The notes beneath the pieces are model-generated. The model had not been told where the DNA came from. It ran no database searches and was given only the letters and a program-made list of their open reading frames with translations. A program made the translations under genes and the position numbers. From contig OY821751.1 of assembly GCA_963682055.1 (NCBI GenBank), forward strand, positions 2,294,001 to 2,358,000: 64,000 nucleotides of DNA. The letters run 5' to 3'. Positions 51,000-62,314 of this stretch are shown here, one piece after another; positions within the stretch are counted from its first letter, which is position 1; each line of letters starts with the position of its first letter. This DNA is from Primula veris (lineage: Eukaryota; Streptophyta; Magnoliopsida; Ericales; Primulaceae).

Positions 51000-53900
51000 A
51001 TGTATTGTGGGGCAGTTGATTGTCTGGTTGATAGTGGCACTAAACACACTATCTTAAAAGATAAATGGTTTTTTATCAACTTTACGCCTAAAGTAACCTC
51101 AGTGACAACAATTCCGGGCCCGTTGACCCTTGTTGAAGGCTTTGGTAAAGCTAAATTCACGTTGTCAAATGGTAGTCCTGTTGAAGTATCTGAGGCCTTA
51201 TATTCTCCGAGGTCCAGTCGTACCTTGTTGAGCTTTAAGGATATCCGAGAAAATAACTTTCATCTTGAAACTGCTCGTGAAAATGGTATTGAATACCTTC
51301 ACATTACCTCCACTCAATACGACCAAAAGCGTATTCTGGAGAAGTTGAGATGTCTTTCAAGTGGTTTGTATGTTACTACAATCCAAAACTTTGAAAGCAA
51401 TCTAATCATTCGGCGGGCGCCGATTGATGAGAGCACTTTTATGCTATGGCATGACCGGCTGTGACACCCGGGTCAAAATACGATGCTTCGAACGATGAAC
51501 GCATCTCATGGACATCCTCTTGGAGGAAAGAATTTCGTGATTAATCCGAAAAGCCTATGCCAAGCATGCTCGATTGGAAAGACTAATCTCAAACCAATTC
51601 ATGTGAAACCTACGAAATTGGTTTCCCAATTCCTTGAAAAAATTCAAGGAGATATTTGTGGACCTATCCAACCAACATGCGGACCATTTAAATATTTCAT
51701 GGTTTTGGTTGATACATCGACAAGATGGTCACACGTAGCTTTGTTGTCCACAAGAAACGCAGCGTTTCCAAAACTCCTAGCCCAGATCATTAAATTGAGG
51801 GCTCATCATCCGGATTATCTGATAAAGTCTATTAGACTTGATAATGCCACGGAGTTTACATCGAAAACTTTCGATGACTATTGCATGACTTTGGGAATTA
51901 ATCTTGAACACCCAGTTGCGTATGTTCATACCCAAAACGGCCTTGCAGAAGCTTTCATAAAGCGATTGCAAATGATTGCTAGGACTTTGGTTATGCACAC
52001 CAAACTTTCTATTTCTGCGTGGGGTTATGCCATTTTGCATGCTGCTGGGTTGGTCCGTCTGAGGCCCATGGCCACCCAACCACTATCTGCGTACCAGTTG
52101 GTAACTGGATATGAGCCTGATGTCTCACATTTACGCATGTTTGGGTGCTTAGTCAATGTTCCAATTGAGCCACCTAAGCGTTCCAAATTTGGACCTCAGA
52201 AACGACGGGGCATATATGTCGGTTATGAAACCCCGTCCATAATACGCTATTTAGAGCCCTTGACATGCGATCTCTTTACCACTAGACATGCGGATTGTGA
52301 CTTTGATGAGACATTCTTCCCGTCGTTAGGGGGAGAAATGCACGTTAACGCTGATAAGGAACGACGTGAATTAATGTGGCATGTACCGATTATGTCTCAT
52401 CTAGATCCCCCAACTGCACATAGTGATAAGGAAGTGCAGAGAATCCTAGGTCTGCAAAATGTTGCAAATCAAATGCCAGACGCATTTAATGAAATGGCGA
52501 ATGTCACGAGATCACATATACCTGGTGCAAATGTGCCTGCAAGGATAGATGTCCCAGTGAGACGTCGTGTTCCGGTTGAACACGTTGCTCCGGTTGTATC
52601 CACCGAGCAAAGGACGCTGCCGTCGGCCGTTCAGTCTGTCGCCCTTCCGAAAAAAAGAGGAAGGCCGTCCGGTTCCAAGGATGTTCTGCCTCGAAAGAGG
52701 AGAAATCCTGTCGCATCTGTTTTGCCGCACGAGATCATTAAGGATCACGGTGATGTATTAGAGGAGCGTGTTCCAGATGAAACACCAGTTCCTAATCATC
52801 CTAATAACCTCGAAATATCTGTCGATTATACTAGTTTAGACGATATTTTGAAGCGAAATGAGATTGTCATCGATGATGTGTTCATATACGCAGTGTCCAA
52901 TGACATTATGAACAATGATGACATGGAACCTCATACCATTGCTGAGTGTCAGTTAAGAACGGACTGGCCTCAATGGAAACAAGCAATCCAGGCTGAATTG
53001 GATTTCTTAACGAAACGAAGGGTGTTTGGACCTGTCGCTCCAACACCGCCCAATGTTAGACCAGTTGGTCATAAATGGGTTTTCGTAAGGAAGTGTGATG
53101 AGAATAATGAGATTGTTAGATACAAAGCTCGCCTTGTGGTGCAAGGTTTCTCACAAAGCCCTGGAATTGATTACGATGAGACGTATTCTCCCGTAATGGA
53201 CGTTATAACATTCCACTACTTAATCAGTTTAGTAGTTTCTGAAAAACTGAATATGCAGCTCATGGATGTGGTCACAGCGTATCTCTATGGGGATCTGGAC
53301 ACAGAGATTTACATGAGAGTCCCTGATGGACTTAAGTTGCCTGAATCAAGTAGTTCCCGGCCATGAAACACGTTCTCGATTAGACTGAGACGATCACTAT
53401 ATGGATTGAAACAATCCGGACGGATGTGGTATAACCGTCTAAGTAAATATTTGATCGGCTTGGGATATGTTAATAATGAACTATGCCCATGCGTGTTCAT
53501 AAAGAAATCCACTTCAGGATATGCGATTATCGCAGTCTATGTAGATGATATGAATCTCATAGGAGCCTCGAAAGAGTTGTTTGAAACTGCTGAAATCCTG
53601 AAGAAGGAATTCGAGATGAAAGATCTTGGAAAGACACGGTATTGCCTCGGCCTGCAGATCGAGCACCGTAAAGATGGAATTTTAGTCCATCAAGAAAGCT
53701 ACACCCAAAAGGTGTTGAGGCGCTTTAGTCATAGTGACGCTAAGCCGTCCTCTACTCCCATGGTCGTCCTCTCTCTAGACATTAATAAGGACCCCTTCCG
53801 TCCAAAGGAGGACGATGAAGAGATATTGAGCCTTGAGTGTTCATATCTGGGTGCAATAGGCGCACTATTGTACTTGGCCCAATGTACTAGACCGGACATC

Positions 53901-54567
53901 TCGTTTGCTGTGAATTGTCTAGCTCGACACAGCACCGTGCCAACATGCCGCAACTGGACTGGCAGAAAAGACATTTTCCGTTACCTTAGTGGTACTACGG
54001 ACATGGGCTTATTCTATCCCTTTGCATCAAGTGGATCTAGCTCCATTGATCCTCGAAATAATGCAACCCTTGTCGGCTATGCTGATGCTGGTTTTTTATC
54101 AGACCCGCATAAGGGACGTTCCCAATCTGGTTATGTCTTTACCATTGAAAACACGGCGATATCCTGGAGGTCTCGTAAACTGACTCTAGTGGCCACTTCG
54201 ACTAACCACTCTGAGCTACTCGCGCTCTATGAGGCTCCTAGTGAGTGTCTGGCTTCGAGCAGTTATTGACCATATTCGAAGCACCTATGATCTAGCTTAC
54301 GATCACGATGAACCAGTTGTTATTTATGAGAACAACACCACTGTGATTGATCAAGCGAAGCATGGTTACATCAAAGATGATGCCACTAAGCATATCTCGC
54401 CAAAGTTGTTCTTCACACATGAACAACAAACGCTTCAAAAGATTGAAGTGAAGCATATTGGTTCAGAGAATAACCACGCTGACTTGTTCACTAAGTCATT
54501 GCCAAAGCATTCTTTTCAGAAGCACGCACGGGCGATTGGCCTACGTAGGCTATCTGAGCTACCTTAG
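51000..54567 (+). pseudogene. Element E: protease-integrase-RT-RNase H, two stops and one frameshift
   Basis: Protease has CLVDSGTKHTI; integrase has MLWHDRL, CQACSIGK, GDICGPI, RLDNATEFTS and NGLAEAFIKR (the third catalytic position reads NGLAEA); RT has KARLVVQGFSQSPGIDYDET, LYGLKQSGRMWYNRL and YVDD at 53538-53549; the RNase H end has ENNTTVIDQ, KHISPKLFF and ADLFTKSLP. In-frame TGA codons at 51462-51464 and 53364-53366, and a one-base shift near 54248, break it. The remaining pieces are open over hundreds of codons, so the element died fairly recently. Confidence 0.92.
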
Positions 54568-55151
54568 AGCGACATTTTTTGTCGGAGTCGAAATTCTCGC
54601 ACCCTGTCGTGTGCAAGTGAGGGGGAGCATCTTGTTGTATGCATGTGTACTCTTTTTGTCCTTAGTATAAGGTTTTTCCCACTGGGTTTTCCTTGACAAG
54701 GTTTTTAGCGAGACACGTTCCCTGTTATACCTCACTAAGGATTGCCGAAATTAGGGGGAGTATCTTGTCGTATACTTCTTACCACTGTATACTCTTTTGT
54801 CCTTCGACCAGAGTTTTTTCCCACTGGGTTTACTCTGGCAAGGTTTTGATGAGGCAACTGTTTTGTGGTTGATCCTCTACTACTACCACTGTTGCACTCT
54901 TTTTCCTTCGATTAGAGATTTTCCCATTGGGTTTGCTCTGGCAAGGTTTTGATGAGGCACACTGTTTTGTGGTTAGTTACTTACATACTATTTTGGCATA
55001 TATCATTCGGCTATACAATTTCTCTTAGATACCGGTTTTGTCCCACACTGGGTTTTCCGACCCTAAGGTATTTATGTGTTTAGCACTGCGAATGAACTCG
55101 ACTCAGATCGACTGCATGAAGACGAAGAATTCAAGACGTCCAAAGGGGGAG
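54568..55151 (+). repeat. Element E: 3' region with tandem CCCACTGGGTTT units and three polypurine tracts
   Basis: Units with TTTTTCCCACTGGGTTT then a GGCAAGGTTTTGATGAGGC-like half occur at about 54675, 54817, 54920 and 55040 (period roughly 105-140 bp). Three G5AG tracts lie at about 54620, 54753 and 55145; each is followed by a TTGTNGTAT-like start that resembles the first bases of the LTR. The last one adjoins the 3' LTR and is the likely functional polypurine tract. Confidence 0.8.
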
Positions 55152-55356
55152 TGTTGTATGATATTATTGGACTCTTGGGCTTATACTTTATGGGCCCAAG
55201 TGGGCTTGTAACCCTGTCCCTCTACCTATATAAAGAGGGTTAGGGGTCTTATATTTTACATTTATTCAGATATTCATTCATAATAAAGACGATACTGTTC
55301 TCCCATCTCTCTACTTCTGTCTCCTTAAATACGTAGCTAATAGTAGTATTACAACA
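55152..55356 (+). repeat. Element E: 3' LTR (205 bp)
   Basis: TGTTGTATG...TATTACAACA, same length as the 5' LTR, with several substitutions near the start and middle. Confidence 0.95.
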
Positions 55357-55693
55357 ACATGTAAATTTTTATTTTTTTTTTATTTTTCTGACATTTCATG
55401 TTTCCGTTTCCCGCTTTCGCTTCCCTGATATGAACCAAACCAAACATGCTATCTTGTTTTGTTACATGTTCACTTCACTCTTTAGCATTTCTACCAACTT
55501 AAACATACAGTTATTTTGCAAAATTATCTTTACCTAAATCATTTAAAATACAGATTTTCAAAAATTAATCACATATACTCGTACATAAAACATTGAATCT
55601 ATGTAGAACAGAAATACACAAAACAAACGGCCCAAATTTCTCCCAACTATCAGTAAACGCTCATAAATAAAGAAATCTAAATTGTTCTTGGAT

Positions 55694-56418
55694 GAACAAA
55701 CTAGGGCTGGAAAAAGTTCCCGAAATCCCGATCTGACATCCGATCCGGTCCCTACCCGATGTTGTCCCGATCCGAAAGATCGGATTTTTGTCCCGTCCCG
55801 AAGTATTCGGTTCGGGATCGGATTTCCTGACCCGACCCGATATAATTAATATACATTAAAAAAATTTGTTAAAAATAATATCTTATTATGAATAGTATCA
55901 GTTTATATTTATTAAAAAAAAATGAACTTACTCTCACATGTACTCTATTTACTAAATAACACATTTTTATTTCCGTATGAGTTTCTTGTTGCATATGTTG
56001 TGTATTCATTTTAATCTTCAATAAATAAACTTATAACATTTGGTTCCTGCTTTTAGTTTGAATTATGTTATTGTTTATTTTTTCTTAAAAATAATTATAA
56101 TTAGTTGTCTTGTTTAATAATCAATCTTATAAATGAATACAATATCAACATAGTATTGTTCCACTTTTTGATTTTGTTTAAATCCAACGAACTTTTTAAA
56201 AAAATTGCTAGTTATGTTGTAACTTTTTAACAATTTTTTTTTAGCAGTATGAAGTATCGGGAAATCCCGTCCTGACCTTTCAGAAATCCATATTATCGGG
56301 ACCCGATCATTTTCGGGTAGGGATCGAGACTTTTAAATAATATCCGAAAACTATCGGATCGAGTGACGAGTTTAAACTTTTCGGTCGGGTCCGTCCCGAT
56401 TCCACCAATAGAACAAAC
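55694..56418. mobile_element. hAT-like non-autonomous transposon (709 bp)
   Basis: The body 55702-56410 is flanked by GAACAAAC (55694-55701 and 56411-56418), the 8-bp duplication size of hAT elements. The ends are short imperfect inverted repeats (TAGGGCTGGAA against TATTGGTGGAA). Both sub-terminal regions are rich in CCCGATCC/GGATCGGG words in inverted orientation (about 55725-55840 and 56255-56400). No ORF. Confidence 0.82.
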
Positions 56419-56608
56419 TAGTTATAAAAAAATACCACACCAGTTATGATAGTAAAAAAGAAGAAGTAGGCATATCAGTTTATTCCTTCTGTAATTCTTT
56501 AAATTGCTATTTGCATGCTATTATGATATACATGTAGATAGCTCATTTCTTTATTATAAATCAAGACAACTCGTTTGGTATTTTAAAAAGGTCTTCACGG
56601 GTGATTGT

Positions 56609-56818
56609 TACTCCCTCCCTATTAATTTATATATCTTATACGAAATCACACACAACTTTGACTGGATTTAAACATATAACTAAATTTCCGAAATAATTTT
56701 AAAAAAATTTCTAACATATAGTTTAACATTTAAACTATATAAAAAGAAAATTAAAATTTTTCGTTTCGTCAATTTAGTTATATGTTCAAATTTAGTCAAA
56801 GTTAGATACAGAGTAGTA
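56609..56818. mobile_element. Stowaway-like MITE (about 206 bp)
   Basis: The body 56611-56816 is flanked by TA. The left end CTCCCTCCC is Stowaway-like. About 90 bp from each end pair with each other (AACTTTGACT, then CATATAACTAAATT, on both arms). It lies 355 bp upstream of the CEP gene. Confidence 0.75.
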
Positions 56819-57085
56819 TTTTTCTTCTCAAAAAGCAGGGTAAGGCAATGCACACCGTTATAAACTAAACCATTTTATTTCTTGTAAAAAAGAATTAGCA
56901 TAGCTAGGCTATACAAAACAAATTATTGACAGACTGTTCCCACCTCCCACAAAGCGCATGCTATTGCTTTACAAATATTCGTAAGCTACTCAATAAATTA
57001 ATTCTAAATTGTCTTGTTTTCTGTATAGTTTATCATGCATAAAGAATCTCCAAAGAATATGGATCCCATAGTGCTTTTTAATCTC

Positions 57086-57093
57086 TATAAATA
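57086..57093 (+). promoter_or_regulatory. TATA box of the CEP gene
   Basis: TATAAATA, 80 bp before the ATG; it leaves a leader of about 50 nt containing a CTCTCTAT-type pyrimidine patch. Confidence 0.7.
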
Positions 57094-57172
57094 CCCAAGA
57101 AATGAGAGTGTTCTAAGCACATCAGTCATCCTCCCTATCTCTCTATAAATCATTTTTTTTCTCTCTAGGCTC

Positions 57173-57745
57173 ATGTCTCAAGTTAACCTATCTTGTGTTT
57201 GTGTTTTACTTGTGCTGATTTTGTTCCAAAATATACATTTTTCTGAAAGTAGGAAACTGAAAAATCACAAGAAAAATGAAAACCTTATAAAGACAACATC
57301 ATCCATCAGTGTCACCGCTACGTCACCGCTACGTCCAACCGAGACGGTAGATGAATCACAACCACCATCATCGGCTCATGCTGATGGGTTTAGACCTACT
57401 AAGCCAGGCCACAGCCCTGGCGTTGGTCATTCCCTTACAAATAAAAATAAAATATCATCATCTTCAGTGACACTGACACCACAACAAAACGATGATGTAG
57501 AAGAACCACGAACACCACCATCCGCACATGCTGATGGCTTTCGGCCCACAATGCCAGGGAATAGCCCCGGAATTGGTCATTTCTTTCAAAATAAAAATGA
57601 AATGTCAGCATCTGCAATGACATTGCCACACCATATTGTTGATGAGGTAGATGAACCACGAGCACCATCCCCAGCACATGCTGATGGATTCAGACCTACA
57701 ACGCCTGGTCACAGCCCTAGCATTGGTCATTCGGTTCAAAACTAG
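57173..57745 (+). CDS. C-terminally encoded peptide (CEP) hormone precursor, three CEP domains
   Basis: This intronless gene encodes 190 residues. Residues 1-26 form a secretory signal peptide (hydrophobic CVCVLLVLILF core). Three CEP domains start at residues 71, 121 and 171: DGFRPTKPGHSPGVGH, DGFRPTMPGNSPGIGH and DGFRPTTPGHSPSIGH. They match the family consensus FRPTxPGxSPGxGH; the third has Ser for Gly in SPGxGH. Spacing is exactly 50 residues, and each domain is preceded by an EP..P(S/A).AHA block, so the precursor grew by duplication of a 150-nt unit. Mature CEPs are about 15-residue secreted peptides with hydroxylated prolines, perceived by receptor kinases, that signal nitrogen starvation and restrain root growth or affect lateral organs. 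Start, signal peptide and stop are all intact. Very high certainty for the family; the individual member cannot be named. Confidence 0.96.
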   Translation: MSQVNLSCVCVLLVLILFQNIHFSESRKLKNHKKNENLIKTTSSISVTATSPLRPTETVDESQPPSSAHADGFRPTKPGHSPGVGHSLTNKNKISSSSVTLTPQQNDDVEEPRTPPSAHADGFRPTMPGNSPGIGHFFQNKNEMSASAMTLPHHIVDEVDEPRAPSPAHADGFRPTTPGHSPSIGHSVQN

Positions 57746-57872
57746 GGTTACTTGTATTTTTATTCTTTTTTTAGTTTCTTCCTTTCGTATATATTTCGGG
57801 TTAGCATGAATTTCGTTCTTTTCGTTGTAATGCGAGTACTGTTCTATTTGTATTTCTTTTGCTTACTCAAAT

Positions 57873-57878
57873 AATAAA
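57873..57878 (+). terminator. Candidate poly(A) signal of the CEP gene
   Basis: AATAAA 128 bp after the stop, followed by AT-rich DNA. Confidence 0.55.
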
Positions 57879-59495
57879 AGAAAACTATTTGATTTGAAAT
57901 TGTCCTTAATTTACCCTTGTGTGTAACATACTCATGTTTAAATAACTAGCCTGCAATGTTCAACTGATACTTAGACAATTCATGCGGAATTTTCCGCGGT
58001 AAAGTACAGCGGTAAACAACCAAGTGGCAAGTAAAATAGCAACTAATTAGCTTCATATTCAAGTAATCGATCCATAAAACTGCTTGCGAGTTGTGATTCC
58101 TTAGAATACTTATAAATTATCATTGAACAACGTATGCAAAGAAATATATAATATGTCTTCCAATCTCCTTAAGAATGATTCCCGTATACCATGTGATCTA
58201 AAACAAGAAACTGTAACACATCGGGTTCGCCTTCTTACATTTTATTTTCTTTTACTCATAAAATCAAAGCTGGCGTTAACGTTCATCGAGTAGGGTTCTC
58301 TTTAATAATCTACATCTTTTTATTTATGTATTGTTGGAACATTTTACATTAGCACTAACGAAAAAAGCCAGTTGTCTATTGCTAAACTTAAGTGTCGATC
58401 GTTAAATTTAATAACAAGAAAACAACAAAACAATATTACATTACATTATTAAATTTAGTGACACTCATTTTATAATCAAAACAGTGTCTCCTGGATCTCA
58501 CATTTTGTTGTATTGCTGAAAATAAATCTTTTGTATTATTTTCTTCACTGTTTTTTTCTTCTGAATCTTAATTTTTGTTAAGGTTTATGATAAATGAGCA
58601 TAATATAGAAGAAAAAGTTGATGAAAAAATTATTTATCATTTAACATTATATAGCTTCTTAAATGTTAACATGCGTAGTTGAAGAAAACAGCCAATATTT
58701 TACAGCCTTACAAAGAAAGAGGACAAATAGAAAGATAATTAACAAGACAGTCGTGATTCTAAGTGCATGAAAGATTCTTTGTTTTTTTATGCCATAGTAA
58801 CTTTTATAAGTACTTTTGAGTCAAATATTATACCGGTAACACTTTTAACTTTAAAAGAATACTAGCTGAATGGTTAGAGAAACGCATCAGCAATATTAAC
58901 CATTTTCTCAAACATAACATATTTTATATCTTTTAAAAAATCGTTTACATTTACACAAAATTTCAACGTTTTTATTAATTTTCTTATAATAATCCTATAT
59001 TATTTCTTTTTATTTGTTTATCATCATTTAATAATCATAACAATATTCCAACCATAAAAATATGGATCACATGATAGTTTCTTACTGTTATATTCATCTA
59101 GAGAATCATATAATATAAGGTGAATTTTGTATTTCCTGAAATTTAGAAAATTTATAGGGTTTCTGATACATGCCACTTTTTATACCATAATCATTAAATT
59201 TTAGAAAAAAAAATATGTTTTGAGATAACAGATGCGGATATTTTTATGTATTTACAGTTTTTTTTTTTTTTAAAAATCAATCGATTTCACACCTACCCTC
59301 TTTATTTACGATTTTAATCTATGCACTAGTCCATAAAATAAGAGAAATTGTACGAACAAACTTTATGTAAAAACAAAAGAAACAACTTATGCTTGAATGA
59401 CAAAAGAAGTAAGAGTTATAACTTACACGTAAAATACCGGAATAGCAACAAATAGCAACATATGCCTTCTTGTTACTGTGTCCATATAGTCGGTC
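57879..59495. other. Intergenic region downstream of the CEP gene
   Basis: No gene seen. It contains the second copy of the dispersed repeat (58920-59240, reverse orientation). Confidence 0.5.
58920..59240 (-). repeat. Dispersed repeat, copy 2
   Basis: The reverse complement aligns with 22110-22448 over about 330 bp with small gaps. No coding potential; class unknown. Confidence 0.75.
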
Positions 59496-59699
59496 CATCA
59501 CTACAAAATAATGTTTGATTTAGTGAGAGTTAAAAGCTGTTACAAGTCTGTCACTAAATTAAAAAGTTGTCACAAATCTGTCGCAAATTGACTAAACTGT
59601 CACAAAACCGTCACAAAAACCGTCGCTAATAAGCTCGTAACAAAAAATACCATCACTAATCCCGTCGCTATTTAAGTTTTTTTTTTTTTTATAGTACAT
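59496..59699 (+). mobile_element. CACTA-like MITE, copy 1 (198 bp)
   Basis: The body 59499-59696 begins CACTACAAAATAATG and ends TTTTATAGTA, with CAT on both sides (59496-59498 and 59697-59699), the 3-bp duplication size of CACTA elements. The inside repeats CTGTCACAAAACCGTCAC-type words. Confidence 0.78.
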
Positions 59700-60972
59700 A
59701 CAACAGAAATAGCAACAAAAACCTAGCATCATCCACTATAAAGTGACAGAAAAACGAAAAAATATATATATGTTGCTACCTTGACTTCATGTTGTGATAC
59801 GTGATTAAAACCCTGCTTAAATAGATAAAATTTTATGTCTCAAGTTAACCTATAAGATTTTCTCAATCTATAAAATTTTAAGTAAATGCCGGATTATATA
59901 TAAAATACCTTAATACTCCTATTAAGATCTCAATATTTGACACATGGTCTTGCTTTTTTTCTTTCTTATTTTACCTTTTTTTGTGTGTGTTTATCAATAT
60001 TATTGATTTATAAAATCGTTTTTTTTCCGTAATGGAGGTATCTGGCTGGATTTATGGACTAGAGGACTAAGAGGAACCAGCCAAACATACACTAAAACTG
60101 GGAGTCACATGTCCTTATTACATGCTTGCAATATACAATAAACTAGGAGTAAATTTTTACATTAATGGTGACTGGTGTGGTTTGCAAATTAAAGAAATAG
60201 TATATGGTGTGAAAACTATACTTTTTTTGTATAATTAGGTTGACACTACCTTATTTTCTTTATAAATCATTGATTTTTTTTTTAATAATCACCAATTCTA
60301 ATTATTTATAACTTGAAGACAATTTTTTTTTGAAAAAAGTAAGCATTCATATTTTTATTGAATTATGTTTCTTTTAAATGCCAAATAAACAATTAAATTG
60401 TCAAAAATGTTATAAAAACATAAAAAATCAATTTAAAAAAAAAAAAAGTAATTACAAACAAAGTGATGAAATTAATGATTTTAATAAAAAAATATAAAAT
60501 TTTAATAACATTTTATTAATGAAATTAAGATATAGTTAGCCTTCTGTATAGTTAGTTTCCCCCAACATAAAAAAGGGATAAGTAATCATGCCCCACGCGT
60601 TGCGTGTGTGACGCGCAATGCAATTAAAATATAAAAAATAAGTGTAATTATGATACAAATACGTGGATAATACAAAAAAAAATAGTATATAAGACTTAAA
60701 AGAATGTTTGATTGTTAAAGAGGGACACAGTGTTATTAGTTGTTATTTATTTTTTTATTTTTATTTTTTATGTGAGCATGGTATTATTGTAATTAATAAA
60801 AAAATATATGAGTAATTTTTAAAAAAAATGATTAAATTGGACAAACTCATTTGACTTGAATTGACTTATATAATAATAGAACGATAGTATTTGAATTTAC
60901 ATAAATAATATACAAGTAACCAGGCAGAGCCGCAAAGTTGTAAAGTAGTAAGAATATTTGGGTGGAATCTCC

Positions 60973-61027
<55 letters not shown>

Positions 61028-62119
61028 GGTGAGTTGCATGTGTAGGTGAGATTCCATAATATAATATTCTATCAGATCTTAGTACCTGGAATGAAGGGTT
61101 TAAATTTAAGCATTACATAAAAGTTATGGTGAATTAAATAAATCACTTGAACTTGGAGAATAAAATACGGCCAGGTTGTCCACTTGTTTTGGCCTCTATA
61201 CACGGTTTTAATAAGTATAAATATTCTACCTGTCTTTTCGTGTTTTCTTATTTATTTTCATTTAAATTTTAAATTTTCACGACTTATTTTTTAAATTTAT
61301 GAGCGTTTATATTATATTGTATTCAAATTTTAAAATATTTGAACATAATATTGTTTTAGACAATTTTTCTAAAATTTAATGTTTAATTTACATTAATTTA
61401 TACATTTATTCCAAAATAAATTGCGTGTCGATTTTCTTTTAAAAATAATTGTTGGAATGCATTGATACATGTTTTATAGTAATTGTATAACTTTTGTTCA
61501 AATTTTTTAGAATTTAATTTTATATAAAATAATAAAAAGGAATGAAAGGAACGTAGAAAATAGGGATATGATATTTGGACTCGCTTTTATATATACCTAC
61601 ACCCATGTTACTTCTGTAGTTGTCTATTTGAAATTCAATTTGGAAATTAAATATATTAAAGGTTTTTTAGAATATTTTAAAGGTTATAGCGGCTAGAAAA
61701 GCAAGATCTACTTGGGGAGTTTAAAGGGTTTATTAAAGCTGCTAAACAAAGAAAGGTCTACATGTTCAAGAACCCTAATTAACAAATTGTTCTAAGTTCT
61801 AAAAATGTTGTATTAGTTCAAGAAAAAACTAGTTTATGAACATTATAAAGTATATATAATTTCATGTGAGTGTATATCAAATTAATTAACTACTAAATAT
61901 ATGTGTCTGGGATGAACCAGAATATGCTTCAGTTGAGTTAATTGGGTCGAATTTGGCATATTTTTGTAGTAATTGGATAGTGTATTTCTATTTTTATTGA
62001 TTTTAAATTTTGTTAATAGTTTATATGTATTGTTATGTCAATCGATTGCATTTACCGATTAGATTATAGTATTTATATGTAAAGTTTTCCTACAGGTTAC
62101 TTTCACTGTGTGAGAGTTC
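59700..62119. other. AT-rich intergenic region
   Basis: No gene seen. It contains a long AT dinucleotide run (60976-61026), homopolymer tracts, and a short GC-rich palindromic patch (about 60588-60620, CCACGCGTTGCGTG and GACGCGCAATGC). Confidence 0.5.
60976..61026. repeat. (AT)n microsatellite, about 25 units
   Basis: Uninterrupted AT repeat of 51 bases. Confidence 0.97.
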
Positions 62120-62314
62120 CACTAAAAAAAAAAATACCCAAATAACAACGAGATTAGTGACGGTATTTTTTGTTACGAGCTTATTAGCGACGGTTTTTGT
62201 GACGGTTTTGTGACAGTTTAGTCAATTTGCCACAGATTTATGACAGCATTTTAAATTAGCGACAGATTTATGACAGTTTTTAACTCTCACTAAATCAAAC
62301 ATTATTTTGTAGCA
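62120..62314 (-). mobile_element. CACTA-like MITE, copy 2 (reverse orientation)
   Basis: The reverse complement matches copy 1 at 59499 over its whole length, including CTACAAAATAATGTTTGATT and CGTCGCTAATAAGCTCGTAA. The end that should read CACTAC reads TGCTAC, and no clear 3-bp duplication remains. Confidence 0.72.

Larger units (their letters stand above)
46655..55361 (+). mobile_element. Copia element E, short-LTR family, carrying a nested solo LTR
   Basis: The element proper is 46660-55356 (8697 bp), flanked by ACATG duplications (46655-46659 and 55357-55361). LTRs are only 205 bp. After a long 1.7-kb leader come gag, a T-rich spacer, pol with protease, integrase, RT and RNase H, and a repeat-rich 3' region. 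It is unrelated to A-D beyond the copia class. Gag is cut by a solo LTR; pol has two nonsense codons and one frameshift. Confidence 0.96.

Noticed and set aside
55694..56418. GC-rich patches taken at first for a fragment of a gene or rDNA
   Set aside because: They are inverted repeats of one short word inside an element with an 8-bp target duplication.
60866..61057. 63-codon minus-strand ORF with a Tyr-Ile repeat
   Set aside because: It is a translation of the (AT)n microsatellite.
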